Shown: positions 52,407-61,440 of the stretch, in pieces | Layout: the number at the start of each line of letters is the position of its first letter | Numbering within the stretch: the stretch's first letter is position 1 | NCBI RefSeq assembly: GCF_050015995.1 | Contig: NZ_JBNHEP010000001.1 | Coordinates: 1-64,000 of the forward strand | DNA: 64,000 nt | Direction: 5' to 3' | Origin: Trichodesmium sp050015995 | Lineage (GTDB): Bacteria; Cyanobacteriota; Cyanobacteriia; Cyanobacteriales; Microcoleaceae | Made by a program: the position numbers and the translations under genes | The notes under the pieces: generated by a model | What the model was told of the DNA's origin: nothing | Seen by the model: the letters and a program-made list of their open reading frames with translations, nothing else | The model's database searches: none

Positions 52407-52856
52407 ATGATAAAAATTTATACAAAAAGTAGTTGGGTTAGTTTTTTATTGGCTTTATCTGCACTGAATATTCCCATAGCTAATGCTACAGAAAATTACC
52501 CACTTCAGCCAACAGTTGAAAATCGGATGAATAGAATTACACAAACTATTAGACAAAAAGAAGAACAAGTTCAAGAAACATCAAATATTGAACCAGATCG
52601 CCTTGCCATTGGTTGGCGTGATGGTAAAAAAGGTAGAGGTTGGGTAAATATTGGTCGTAGTGGTTGGAAAAATGGTAGAAAAGGTAGAGGTTGGGTAAAT
52701 ATTAGTAGACCAAGGTGGGGTGATGGTCGTCGTGGTGGGTGGGTTAATGGTCGTCGTGGTGGTTGGGTTGATGGTAGAGGAGGTAGTTTTGCTAATGTAA
52801 ACCCCTGGCGCAATGGTTGGCGTGATGCTGGTGGCTTTTATAATTATCGTCGATAA
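52407..52856 (+). CDS. grrA: GrrA cyclophane-RiPP precursor peptide, longest copy
   Basis: 149 residues with the same leader (SSWVSFLLALSALNIPIANA, then RITQTIRQKEEQVQETSNIE) and a longer core holding nine Trp-x-Asn/Asp motifs: WRD, WVN, WKN, WVN, WGD, WVN, WVD, WRN, WRD. The conserved core end GGSFANVNPWRNGW-D is shared by all three precursors. The KKGRGWVN and RRGGWVNG repeats show internal duplication of the core. A terminator follows 119 bases downstream. Confidence 0.92.
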   Translation: MIKIYTKSSWVSFLLALSALNIPIANATENYPLQPTVENRMNRITQTIRQKEEQVQETSNIEPDRLAIGWRDGKKGRGWVNIGRSGWKNGRKGRGWVNISRPRWGDGRRGGWVNGRRGGWVDGRGGSFANVNPWRNGWRDAGGFYNYRR

Positions 52857-52974
52857 TTTCATAGCAATTATAGTGCTACGCGCAAGTCAACAGTCAAAAG
52901 TAATCTGTGAATGAGTTTGAGCATTTATAAATGTCCGCGTCCTATTTGCGTAGTGCTATAGCACTCAGCCACAA

Positions 52975-53020
52975 GCTGTCATTTGAGTTATTAGTTATCA
53001 ATTGTCAGCTTTTTTTATTT
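52975..53020 (+). terminator. Rho-independent terminator between precursors and maturase
   Basis: GCTGTCATTTGA (52975-52986) pairs with TCAATTGTCAGC (52998-53009) at 10 of 12 positions, followed by TTTTTTTATTTCTC. It would limit read-through from the precursor genes into grrM, giving much more precursor than enzyme. Confidence 0.75.
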
Positions 53021-53194
53021 CTCTCGTAGATATTTTAAGGTTATAGAATTTATCTTAAAATTCAATGTTTGAGCCAAAAGATAACAGGTAAAAATAAAAG
53101 TTGATCCAGAGTTTTTGGATTGAATATAGAAAAGCTGATCGTTATTTCTCATAATTTTAATAATTCTGATTTTAATTTAGTTAGTATAAAAAAA

Positions 53195-54391
53195 ATGAAC
53201 ACCATTCAATTTAATCCTACTACTACAGAACTTAATCCCGATATTGACTACTGCAAATTTGGTCCGATTTCTTTAGTTGTAATTCAACCTACCTCTTTCT
53301 GCAATCTTGACTGTGATTATTGTTATCTTCCCCATCGTCAACTAAAAAATAGATTATCTCTAAATTTAATCGAACCAATTTTTCAAATAATTTATACCAG
53401 TAGTTTTTTAGGTTGTGATTTTACAGTTTGTTGGCACGCTGGAGAACCTCTAGCTGTACCAACTTCCTTTTATGAGTCTGCCTTTGAAATTATTAATCAA
53501 GCCGACAAAAAATATAATACTCAACCTTGCAAAACATGGCATTCTTTTCAAACCAACGGTACATTAATTAATCAAGCGTGGTGTGATTTTTTTAAACAAC
53601 ATCCTGTTCATGTTGGAGTGAGTATAGACGGACCAGATTTTATCCATAATATTCATCGTAAAACTCGTACAGGTTTAGGTAGTCATGCCAGCACAATGCG
53701 CGGTATTTCTTATTTACAAAAAAATGAGATTGATTTGAGTGTAATTGCTGTTATTACTGAAGATTCTTTAGATTATCCTGATGAAATATTTAACTTTTTC
53801 TGGGAAAATAGCATTACTGATGTTGGATTTAATATGGAAGAAACAGAAGGAGTTCATCAGTCTTCATCTTTAGATAAATTAGGTATAGAAAAACGTTACC
53901 GAGATTTTATTAAAAGATTTTGGGATTTGACAGCTAAAACAGAAGGTGAATTTAAAGTCCGTGAATTTGAGTCAATTTGTAATTTAATTTATGATGATGA
54001 GCGCCTAGAAAATACCGACATGAATAAACCTTTTGTAATTGTCAGTATTGATAATCAGGGTAATTTTTCTACCTTCGATCCAGAATTATTATCTGTAAAA
54101 ACAGAAAGTTATGGAGACTTTATTTTAGGTAACGTTTTACAAGATACATTTGAGTCAGTTATCCAGACAGAAAAATTTCAGAAAATTTATCAAGACATGA
54201 CTGCCGGAGTGGAAAAATGTCAGCAAAATTGTCAATATTTTGGTGTTTGTGGTGGAGGAGCAGGCAGTAATAAATATTGGGAAAATGGCACATTTAATTC
54301 CACAGAAACCACCGCTTGTAAATATCGGATTAAAGTAATTACTGACCTAGTATTAGATGAGTTAGAAAATTCTTTAGGTATTTCCGGATAA
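53195..54391 (+). CDS. grrM: GrrM radical-SAM/SPASM cyclophane maturase
   Basis: 398 residues from the ATG at 53195 (MNTIQFNPTTTELNPDIDYC), the family-typical start; a TTG-started extension is not conserved-looking. Radical-SAM motif CNLDCDYC (Cys36, 40, 43), HAGEPLAVP, SIDGPDFIHNIHRKTRTG. C-terminal SPASM domain with CQQNCQYFGVCGGGAGSNKY and a final TACKYR, providing ligands for auxiliary iron-sulfur clusters. The GrrM/OscB family joins aromatic side chains to the beta carbon of the residue two positions on in glycine-rich precursors. Substrates are the adjacent GrrA peptides. Confidence 0.94.
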   Translation: MNTIQFNPTTTELNPDIDYCKFGPISLVVIQPTSFCNLDCDYCYLPHRQLKNRLSLNLIEPIFQIIYTSSFLGCDFTVCWHAGEPLAVPTSFYESAFEIINQADKKYNTQPCKTWHSFQTNGTLINQAWCDFFKQHPVHVGVSIDGPDFIHNIHRKTRTGLGSHASTMRGISYLQKNEIDLSVIAVITEDSLDYPDEIFNFFWENSITDVGFNMEETEGVHQSSSLDKLGIEKRYRDFIKRFWDLTAKTEGEFKVREFESICNLIYDDERLENTDMNKPFVIVSIDNQGNFSTFDPELLSVKTESYGDFILGNVLQDTFESVIQTEKFQKIYQDMTAGVEKCQQNCQYFGVCGGGAGSNKYWENGTFNSTETTACKYRIKVITDLVLDELENSLGISG

Positions 54392-54922
54392 TATTTAAAA
54401 ATACTATTTACCAATCATTGATGCTAGTTGGTAATAATTACTATTGACTGAGATTATAATACCAAATTCATACTACAGATAGATAGTTACAGTAAAATGA
54501 TGACAAAACTGTTGGTAAATTCGCTACCGACGTAGGGGGGACAAATCACATTATCCCGTTGGCATAAAAAACAATTTTTTATGGTTAAAATAAAAGTTTA
54601 GATCAAAAATGAAACAGTTGTACTATCAGAAAAAATAAATATTATAAATTCTTACCTCCTGACTCCTAATACCAATTCACTTTAAAAATGTCACAAATAG
54701 TTTCAAACTTTAAATGTCAAATAATTGCCTCAAACCTTTCTCTTGTCAAAGTTTTTAGCCTATCCAATCTAACTTCTGAATTATGAATTATGAATTATGA
54801 ATTATGAATTATGAATTCTGTGAAATGGTATAACTCCTAATAACAAAGCCACTGTAGCAAAAATTTATCAAATTGTTATAAAACCTACCACCTAAGTATT
54901 TTATTCATCTTTAAACCAATCT
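54392..54922. other. 531-bp AT-rich spacer
   Basis: TTACCAATCATTGATGCTAG plus TTGGTAA right after grrM could form a 7-bp hairpin without a T run. An (ATTATGA) heptamer array lies at 54780-54816. The rest is AT-rich with no gene. Confidence 0.55.
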
Positions 54923-55855
54923 ATGAAAAATATAATTCCCAATTCTAAACCAGGCAAAGCCGAACTTATTCCTATTACTTCAATGCAAAAATATTTAGTG
55001 AAAGAAGGTTACCTAATACCCGGCATTGTCACAGTAGTTTTTGTAGTTTTAATGTTCGTTTCCGTGGGAATACCAGAATTATATGAATGGCTAATAGCAA
55101 CTTATATTTCTGGTGCAGCTTTCTATTTTGTTTACCATTTGTGCGATAAACCTAAACCTTGGTGGGTATTATTTGGCTCCGGTTTTGCTACTTGTGTAAT
55201 TTTAGCCAGTCCGATTTTGCTTCTATTTATTATTGTATTTCGTGGTATTTTGCCTGGTAATGTCTCAGATAATTTGGAACAGTTAACCTTCCCAGTTTTA
55301 TTTATCAAAATGTTTTTTGGGGCAGGATTAATGGAAGAATTGCTGAAAGCACTACCAGTGTTTGGCTGTATGTGGCTTGGACAAAGATTACGAAGTCCCC
55401 GCAGAGAAGAAGTGGGAGTCTGGGAACCTTTAGACGGAATTTTAATTGGTACTGCTTCCGGCGTTGGCTTTACAATGTTTGAAACCTTGGGTCAATATGT
55501 ACCGGGAATCGTAGAAAATGTCACAGAGTTATTAGGAGAGGGTCTTTTAGGATTAGGAGTAGGCTATTTAGCAGGATTACAACTACTCATACCTCGGATT
55601 TTGGGTTCAATTGCTGGCCACATGGCCTACAGTGGCTACTTTGGCTATTTTATTGGTTTAAGTGTGATTTATCCCCAGGATCGATGGAGAATTTTAGGTG
55701 TTGGTTATCTAACTTCCTCTTTGTTACACGCTTTGTGGAATTCTACAGGAGATAGTTTGATAATTTTAGCGACAGTAGGTGCAGTTTCCTATGCGTTTTT
55801 TGTTTCAGCAATTTTAAAGGCAAAAGAAATATCAAAAGTGCCGATCAAACTTTAG
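54923..55855 (+). CDS. PrsW-family intramembrane metalloprotease
   Basis: 310 residues with about eight transmembrane helices. Metal-ligand and catalytic motifs of the PrsW/CPBP-like superfamily are present: FGAGLMEELLKALPV (EExxK), GIGTASGVGFTMFETLG-type second motif (GVGFTMFE), HMAYSGYFGYF and LLHALWN. PrsW of Bacillus performs site-1 cleavage of an anti-sigma factor; other members have unknown substrates. It is the next gene after grrM, 531 bases away, with its own start region, so a link to Grr peptide processing is only a possibility. Confidence 0.88.
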   Translation: MKNIIPNSKPGKAELIPITSMQKYLVKEGYLIPGIVTVVFVVLMFVSVGIPELYEWLIATYISGAAFYFVYHLCDKPKPWWVLFGSGFATCVILASPILLLFIIVFRGILPGNVSDNLEQLTFPVLFIKMFFGAGLMEELLKALPVFGCMWLGQRLRSPRREEVGVWEPLDGILIGTASGVGFTMFETLGQYVPGIVENVTELLGEGLLGLGVGYLAGLQLLIPRILGSIAGHMAYSGYFGYFIGLSVIYPQDRWRILGVGYLTSSLLHALWNSTGDSLIILATVGAVSYAFFVSAILKAKEISKVPIKL

Positions 55856-55966
55856 ATAAGAGGCACAAAAAAGGTTTTGGAAAATTAAGAAATTGGAAAA
55901 TTAAGAAAAAAGATCACCCTACTCAAGGAAGTTAGAGCGATCGCTTTTCTAAGTGACTGTTAACTT

Positions 55967-56581
55967 TTAGGCTTTAGGAGTTATCTCAATCTTGAGGTTG
56001 TCAAAACTCATATTTAAGAACTCACCTGTCACAGGCAAATCTATTAAAAAGCCAATCTTAGACCCCAAGTTAGGATCGTTGTCTGCAAAAGTATAGTTAA
56101 AAGACCATTGCTTTATTTCTGTCCATTCAACGCGAGGCTTTGAACTAGATGTTTTAATAGCAGTGGTCAGTAATGTACCAGGATTTTCCTTATCTCCTCC
56201 CACGGTCAGGCCAATATAATCAGCATCAGCAAGACGTGCTGGTACTCCGTTCTCATCGATTGGCTTCTCAAAGTTGCAGACATTAATAGTTACAGCGTAG
56301 TCTCCAGGAACTAAAGCAAAATCAAAATTAACAAAGGCTTTTCCTCCATATTTAGGGAAACTATTAGCCATTCCTAGTGTTTCTGAGCCAGCAGTAGCTT
56401 TGCAACCACTCTGCCCATCAACTTTGAAGTGTTGATCTGAGCTGACAGTCCAATCACCATCATCATCTATATCATTTTCGATGACGATGACCTGTTCTTG
56501 AGCAGCAGCGATACTTAGTTTTATACCGATACAGGTAAATACCAGTAATACTGAAATTACCCATGCTAGTATTGATTTCAT
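55967..56581 (-). CDS. secreted protein of unknown function
   Basis: 204 residues. Signal peptide (ILAWVISVLLVFTCIGIKLS, cleavage near AAA/QEQ). The mature part is rich in beta-strand-like sequence (GKAFVNFDFALVPGDYAVTI, KQWSFNYTFADNDPNLGSKI) and resembles an all-beta, jelly-roll or carbohydrate-binding fold with two cysteines (GCKATAG, VCNFEKP) that may pair. No family recognised. GGAGAC before the ATG. Near-identical 34-base segments (GGAAGTTAGAGCGATCGCTT type) flank the gene at 55930 and 56708. Confidence 0.6.
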   Translation of the reverse strand: MKSILAWVISVLLVFTCIGIKLSIAAAQEQVIVIENDIDDDGDWTVSSDQHFKVDGQSGCKATAGSETLGMANSFPKYGGKAFVNFDFALVPGDYAVTINVCNFEKPIDENGVPARLADADYIGLTVGGDKENPGTLLTTAIKTSSSKPRVEWTEIKQWSFNYTFADNDPNLGSKIGFLIDLPVTGEFLNMSFDNLKIEITPKA

Positions 56582-56685
56582 CTTAGTCTCCTATTTTCGT
56601 GGTTTAAATGCTGATGTGGTTTTTTCAATCTATCTCTCAGGTGCTTAGGCGCAGAGATTCCTACTAAACCTTGGCTTTTTGGCGG

Positions 56686-57494
56686 AATGATCGCCCTATT
56701 CAAAGAAGTTAGAGCGATCGCTTTTCTAAGAATAGGAGTAGTAAAAACTTATGAAATCTTACCTTCTGTACCAGTAAAAAATGTGACAATATCCAAACGC
56801 GCAGATAGTTGGTATGTCAGTTTTAAATATGATTATGAGCAACCACAGACTCCAAAAAGCGAATGCGACCCCGCGTCGGCGTTAGCGCAGCTCCTCCGAA
56901 GGAGGCAAGACGCACCTGGTAGCTTCCCTTGCAAATCTAGACATTATCGGTGTAGATGTAGGCATAAATAAATGCATTAGCAACTTGTTCCGATGGAACG
57001 AAATTTGCTAATGTTAAAGCTTACAAACAAGCAAAAAAACAATTAGTACGTTCGTGCTGTCAGTAAAAAAGTTATGGGGTCAAAAAATCGAGCCAAAGCA
57101 GTCAAGAAACTAGCCAAGCTGCACAAAAAAGTAGTTGATATCAGAGCAGATGCACTATATAAACTCACATCTAGGTTAGCTAAAAACCACAGAACCATAG
57201 TCATAGAGCATTTGAACGTTAGTGGAATTCTCAAAAATCATAAGCTAGCAAGTGCGATAGTAGCCATACGGTTTTTATTAGTTCAAGCGTCAGCTTACAT
57301 ACAAGTGTGAATGTTATGGCAGTCTCTTAGTGATAGCTGATAGGTTTTATCCAAGTTCTAAATTATTTTCTAACTGTGGACATCAACAAAAAATGCCATT
57401 GCACCTGAGAACTTATAAATGTCATAAGTGTGGTTTTACAGAAGACAGAAATTTTAACGCTGCTGTCAACTTGAAAAAGTATGTGCATAAGTAG
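56686..57494 (+). pseudogene. tnpB: tnpB pseudogene with several frameshifts
   Basis: Ordered TnpB blocks in different frames: VKTYEILPSVPVKNVTISKR, ADSWYVSFKYDYEQ; VDVGINKCISNLF; GSKNRAKAVKKLAKLHKKVV, DIRADALYKLTSRLAKNHRT, IVIEHLNVSGILKNHKLASA; then LVIADRFYPSSKLFSNCGHQ, QKMPLHLRTYKCHKCGFTED and RNFNAAVNLKKYVHK-stop. The first RuvC Asp (GVDVGI), the Glu (VIEHLN) and the last Asp (TEDRNFNAA) are all still readable, but breaks near 56870, 57010 and 57290 and one zinc Cys changed to Phe (SKLFSNCG) inactivate it. Confidence 0.88.
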
Positions 57495-57625
57495 GTGGAG
57501 TTCCCACCGATGTCAAGCCTTTGGAGAGAAAGCGGTCGGTGATTCTCACGCCAAGCAGGAAGCTAGCTCCAAGGCTCATGCAATTCCGGCATGGGTAAGT
57601 TTGGGTAAGTTTAGTAGAACGGTGA
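57495..57625 (+). other. right end of the tnpB element, possible guide-RNA remnant
   Basis: GTGGAGTTCCCACCGATGTC, AAGCCTTTGGAGAGAAAGCG and ACGCCAAGCAGGAAGCTAGC follow the tnpB stop and match the usual layout of right ends in this family, where the guide (omega/reRNA) is encoded. GTGGAGTTCCCACC forms a short hairpin. The element boundary is not certain. Confidence 0.55.
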
Positions 57626-58230
57626 ATAGTAAAACTCTTGTGGTAGGGGCAAAATTCCCGCTAAATGTTTACCTCACGGGCAGCGGGAGTGCTGTATATT
57701 ATTGTTGTTGGTAATAGTAAAGTTAATCCTCAAAAACTTTTTATATAAAATTTTCTTCTATTGTTCATCTATTTTCTAAACTTTCTAGGGATTTAGTTTA
57801 GAGTACATGACAACGGACTTTAAATAAATAATAGAGTTGTCGCTAAATAGAGGGGAAAAATCGCTCAAACCTAGACAGAGCAAAAATTTCAGGCGTTTTT
57901 ACTTACCAATAGTTATAATTCTTACAGGACAAGGCTTTCGGGAATTTTTAAGCTTATAAAGCGACAAGTCTAATAGACTTGTAGAGCAACTCTATCAGGA
58001 CTTACACAACAGCAATAATTCTGGTGATAATATCCGAAATAAGTACTATTACACAATTATTTACCTATTCTAATCCTCTGTGATCTTTAGAAAGCAAAGA
58101 ATTCAGCTTGTATAGATGTATAATTAATTTTGTGTACCTACTTAATGACAAAATCATACACCATATATGGCAGTCCTACGTAAGTCCCGTCTGTTAAAGT
58201 TCCTACTGGTTTAGCGTTACCAAAAATTTC
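57626..58230. other. 605-bp spacer
   Basis: No gene recognised. AAGCGACAAGTCTAATAGAC and TTGTAGAGCAACTCTA (57959-57990) can form hairpins. Otherwise AT-rich, probably decayed sequence between two pseudogenes. Confidence 0.45.
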
Positions 58231-58706
58231 TTAATTCAGCCAGTCGGCGATCGCCTCTATTTGGTCTGTTGATAATAAAGGTGGGTTATGACCACAAGGA
58301 AAATGCTTCACAGTTATTTGGGGATGAATAGATTGCGTTTAATTAGAGAATTTTTTTGAGAGGCAATAAACATTCCAATTAACCCCCCCATTGATGTTCC
58401 TATCCAATCAACATTACTGAGATTTAATCTATCTGTTAAAGTTAAAATATCTGAGATATAAAGAGGCAGACCATAATCAGAGGAATTGGATAAACAATCG
58501 CTTTTCCCTCTACCTACTATATCAGGGCAAATTATTCGATATTTTTCTTCCAAGGCAGCCGCTAAATAGTCAAAATCTCTCCCTGTACGACTAAAACCAT
58601 GAACACAAATTAACACCCTTTTATTCTCAGGATTACCCCATTGAGTATAAGCCATTCTATGCTGACCGTTCGGGTTTTTACATTCTATATATTCATACTT
58701 TACCAT
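58231..58706 (-). pseudogene. alpha/beta hydrolase with internal deletion
   Basis: The N-terminal part (58706 to ~58325) is a normal alpha/beta hydrolase: RVLICVHGFSRTGRDFDYLA, IICPDIVGRGKSDCL, nucleophile Ser in WIGTSMGGLIGMFIASQ. It then runs into a stop at 58314. Directly after, in another frame, comes the family's C-terminal end: PQITVKHFPCGHNPPLLSTD then QIEAIADWLN-stop, carrying the catalytic His (GHNPPLLS). About 110-130 residues between them, including the acid residue and cap region, are missing. Confidence 0.85.
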
Positions 58707-58998
58707 TATCTTTCTCGATCCTAGTTATCTGTAAATATTTGTATTCCTTTGCTTATTTATACTTCAAATTTGAAACTACACGAGAAAGCATTCAGCTATT
58801 AGTACTCAGCAACCAGCTTTTTTTGTGAAGGGATTAAACAATTTGCCATGAATGTTTAAGGTCTTCATCTGTGCTTTTAAACCTACTATAAAATCGGATT
58901 TCAGTGCTTCAATACTGCAATTAATACCTGCATTTATAAAGCTAATTACCGATAACACAGTTACGACTCAGGAGATTCCCTGACGGCTAAATGCTTAC

Positions 58999-60165
58999 CT
59001 ACACTAACTCCTGATAAAAACTTAATAACTGCCTAGCTAAAGCTTTATTTGTATACTGACTCATTGCCTTTTCATAACCTTTTTGCCCCAAACTTTCAGT
59101 TAATTCTTTTTGCTCCATTAACTGCATTAGACGATTTCTTAATTCTTCAACGTTTCCCTCTGGAAAAACTAAACCAGCATCCCCAATTACATGAGGAATT
59201 TCCCCAGAGTCAGAACCTATTACAGGAACTCTACAAGCCATTGCCTCAATTAAAACATGACCAAATTGTTCTTTCCAACCGACAGAAGTTAAAGTTTTAA
59301 ACTTATAAGTAGTTTCTGATGGCAAAACTAAAGTATTCATCAGATTAATATATTTTTGTACATGGTCGTGAGGTACACTTTCTACAAAAATCAAGCGATC
59401 TTTAATTCCTAATGCTGTTGCTGTTTCCAGTAAATTTGCTTGTAATTCACCCCTACCCAATAATAACCATTTCCAATTTTTTTCCTGTAAACCTGCTAGG
59501 GATTTAGTTAAAGTTAATAATCCTTTTTCTTCAACAAAACGCCCGACAAAACCCACAACAAAATCATCAGCCTGAATTCCCAAACTATCTCTTAATTCTA
59601 CTTGAGGTTCTGGTTTAAATAAAGTTTCATCTACTCCTAACTGAGGCATAACTTTAATCGGACCTTTGTAACCTCTCTCCTTTAAAATATCTTCTCCATC
59701 TTTATTACCTGCAACAATTCCATCAGTATTTCTAAGGTTATAACCTTCTAACAAAGAAATAGGGAACTTCAGTTCATAAGGTAAATTCCACCAAGTGAAA
59801 AATAGGTTTTTAGCCTTCAGCCCTAAAAGCTTATTAAAAGTAATAAATTGAGCATAAGTTAAAGCTTTAGAACCCTGTTCTACTTGAATAATATCTGGCT
59901 GAATTTTTCGGAGCAAACTAATTATATCCGGACCGAAAGTTAGTAAAGCCTGATTATTTTCACTGTAATTAGAAATAGGTACTACTTGAAAAGAACCCTC
60001 ATCAATAAATTTGGTTTCAACTATTTGACTTTGTACCCCTTTTGGATTCCAGCGACGGGGTACAACAACCGTAACTTCAATACCCGGTTCAAGTTTAGCT
60101 AAGGCGCGTAACTTTTCACGGTTAAGGTCAACAATATAGGTATGACTAGCTATTAATATTCTCAT
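58999..60165 (-). CDS. glycosyltransferase family 4, probable exopolysaccharide synthesis
   Basis: 388 residues. GT-B fold: N-terminal acceptor domain (MRILIASHTYIVDLNREKLR, VVVPRRWNPKG) and C-terminal nucleotide-sugar domain (FVVGFVGRFVEEKGLLTLTK, ILRRG-type LLLGRGELQANLLE, EQFGHVLIEAMACRVPVIGS then DSGEIPHVIGDAGLVFPEG). The E-x7-E donor motif is in EQFGHVLIEAMACRVPVI. It lies downstream of a GT2 and an HpsL-like ligase on the same strand, with a dead Rpn gene in between, so it is probably part of an hps-type polysaccharide locus needed for gliding. Donor sugar unknown. Confidence 0.9.
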   Translation of the reverse strand: MRILIASHTYIVDLNREKLRALAKLEPGIEVTVVVPRRWNPKGVQSQIVETKFIDEGSFQVVPISNYSENNQALLTFGPDIISLLRKIQPDIIQVEQGSKALTYAQFITFNKLLGLKAKNLFFTWWNLPYELKFPISLLEGYNLRNTDGIVAGNKDGEDILKERGYKGPIKVMPQLGVDETLFKPEPQVELRDSLGIQADDFVVGFVGRFVEEKGLLTLTKSLAGLQEKNWKWLLLGRGELQANLLETATALGIKDRLIFVESVPHDHVQKYINLMNTLVLPSETTYKFKTLTSVGWKEQFGHVLIEAMACRVPVIGSDSGEIPHVIGDAGLVFPEGNVEELRNRLMQLMEQKELTESLGQKGYEKAMSQYTNKALARQLLSFYQELV

Positions 60166-60343
60166 GGTTTTTATTCTATAATTTAGTATTTATAAAACAG
60201 TATATACTAGGTTTTTCAGAAAAATTTGAAGTTAGGGATTTTAATTCAGTTTTTTATTATCTAAAATTTTTAAATAAAAAAATCTTTGCTATATATTACT
60301 TATCTATGTTACTCTTCATCCCTAATTCGGTCTAACCAAGCTA

Positions 60344-61241
60344 CTAAATGGATATATTTTTGAAATTTAACATTGCCTGACTTAATTGTTCTAATTGTCT
60401 ACTTGATAATTGATTAAAGTGTTCTTTTATATTGATATCAAGTTTCCCTAATAAACCCTCTACTAAACTTATAATTAATTCCCTTTTACCTTCTTCACGA
60501 CCCTCTTTACGACCTTCTCTTTTACCTTCTTCTCTACTAAAAGCAATTGCTCCCCTCCGGTCGAGAATAAATCGCTCTTGGTTTTCCAATCTTTGTAATT
60601 CCTCTGTAGTTAAATTAGCCTTATTAGCAATAGTAAAAGCATGATTAATTTCAGGAACCACTTCCATTGATTCTGGTACTACTTCCAAACTATCAGTATG
60701 TTTCATAAAGTCAAGCCATTTATCTGTAATACTTTCTAAATCTGCCAACTGTTTTTTAAACTTAGGTAACTCTACAAAAAATAATTCTAAGTCCCTATCT
60801 GGATAAACAAAAGAGTCATCCCATTCTTTGAATGCAAAGTAGGTAATAATTTTTTCACTCTCCTTAAACATCGTAAAATCAGCAATAGTTAGAGAAATTA
60901 CAGGTTTTAAGTCAACGTAAATTTTTCCTTGCCTGAGTTGATTAACATAAACTTTGGCTGCATAGTAAATAACTCCTTTATTAAAACCTTCTATATTTAA
61001 TACCGGCATTTTAATGGTAACTTATAGAACCATTATCAAGTTTGGCTCTCATATCTAAAAATGAATCTTTGAGAATAGCTATCCATCCTGCTTCATAGGT
61101 ATCAATAAATTCCAAATCACGGATAGTATTTTGACCTTTATATAGCAGTGCATTGAGAAAACTAATCAGAATATCTTTACTCTCAGCAGAGCTAAATATT
61201 TTTTTAAACGCATAATCTGTTTTTGGATTAATAAATCTCAT
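60344..61241 (-). pseudogene. Rpn family nuclease/transposase gene, frameshifted at the active site
   Basis: The first part (61241-61011) reads MRFINPKTDYAFKKIFSSAE, SKDILISFLNALLYKGQNTI and FLDMRAKLDNGSIS, the N-terminus of the Rpn/PD-(D/E)XK transposase-like family. It then hits a stop. The second part (61009-60344) continues as MPVLNIEGFNKGVIYYAAKV with the rest of the protein and a charged EEGKREGRKEGREEGKRE tail. Homologues read DNGSIVIIEMQVLN across the junction, so the frame is lost just where the catalytic Glu-x-Gln/Lys lies. The insertion splits the hps-like gene set. Confidence 0.85.
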
Positions 61242-61384
61242 AATAAATAGCGTCTTAATTATTGATATTTTTACTTCAACCTAGGGACGTTGCGCAACCT
61301 TCCTACCTACTTCCAATTTTTGACTTTCTTTAGAAATATCCAAAAATCCAAAGTAAAATCAATTATTATCCATAAATTATCAAT

Positions 61385-61440
61385 TATTTCTCCCTATTCC
61401 CTATTCCCTATTCCCTATTCCCTATTCCCTATTCCCTGTT
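61385..61440. repeat. (TATTCCC) heptamer array at the GT2 stop codon
   Basis: TCCCTATTCCCTATTCCCTA in about seven units. On the gene strand it reads GGGAATAGGGAATAGGG and provides the final codons and TAG of the GT2 gene. Confidence 0.9.

Noticed and set aside
56687..57310. Two separate plus-strand ORFs (94 and 78 aa) as genes
   Set aside because: They are pieces of one frameshifted tnpB.
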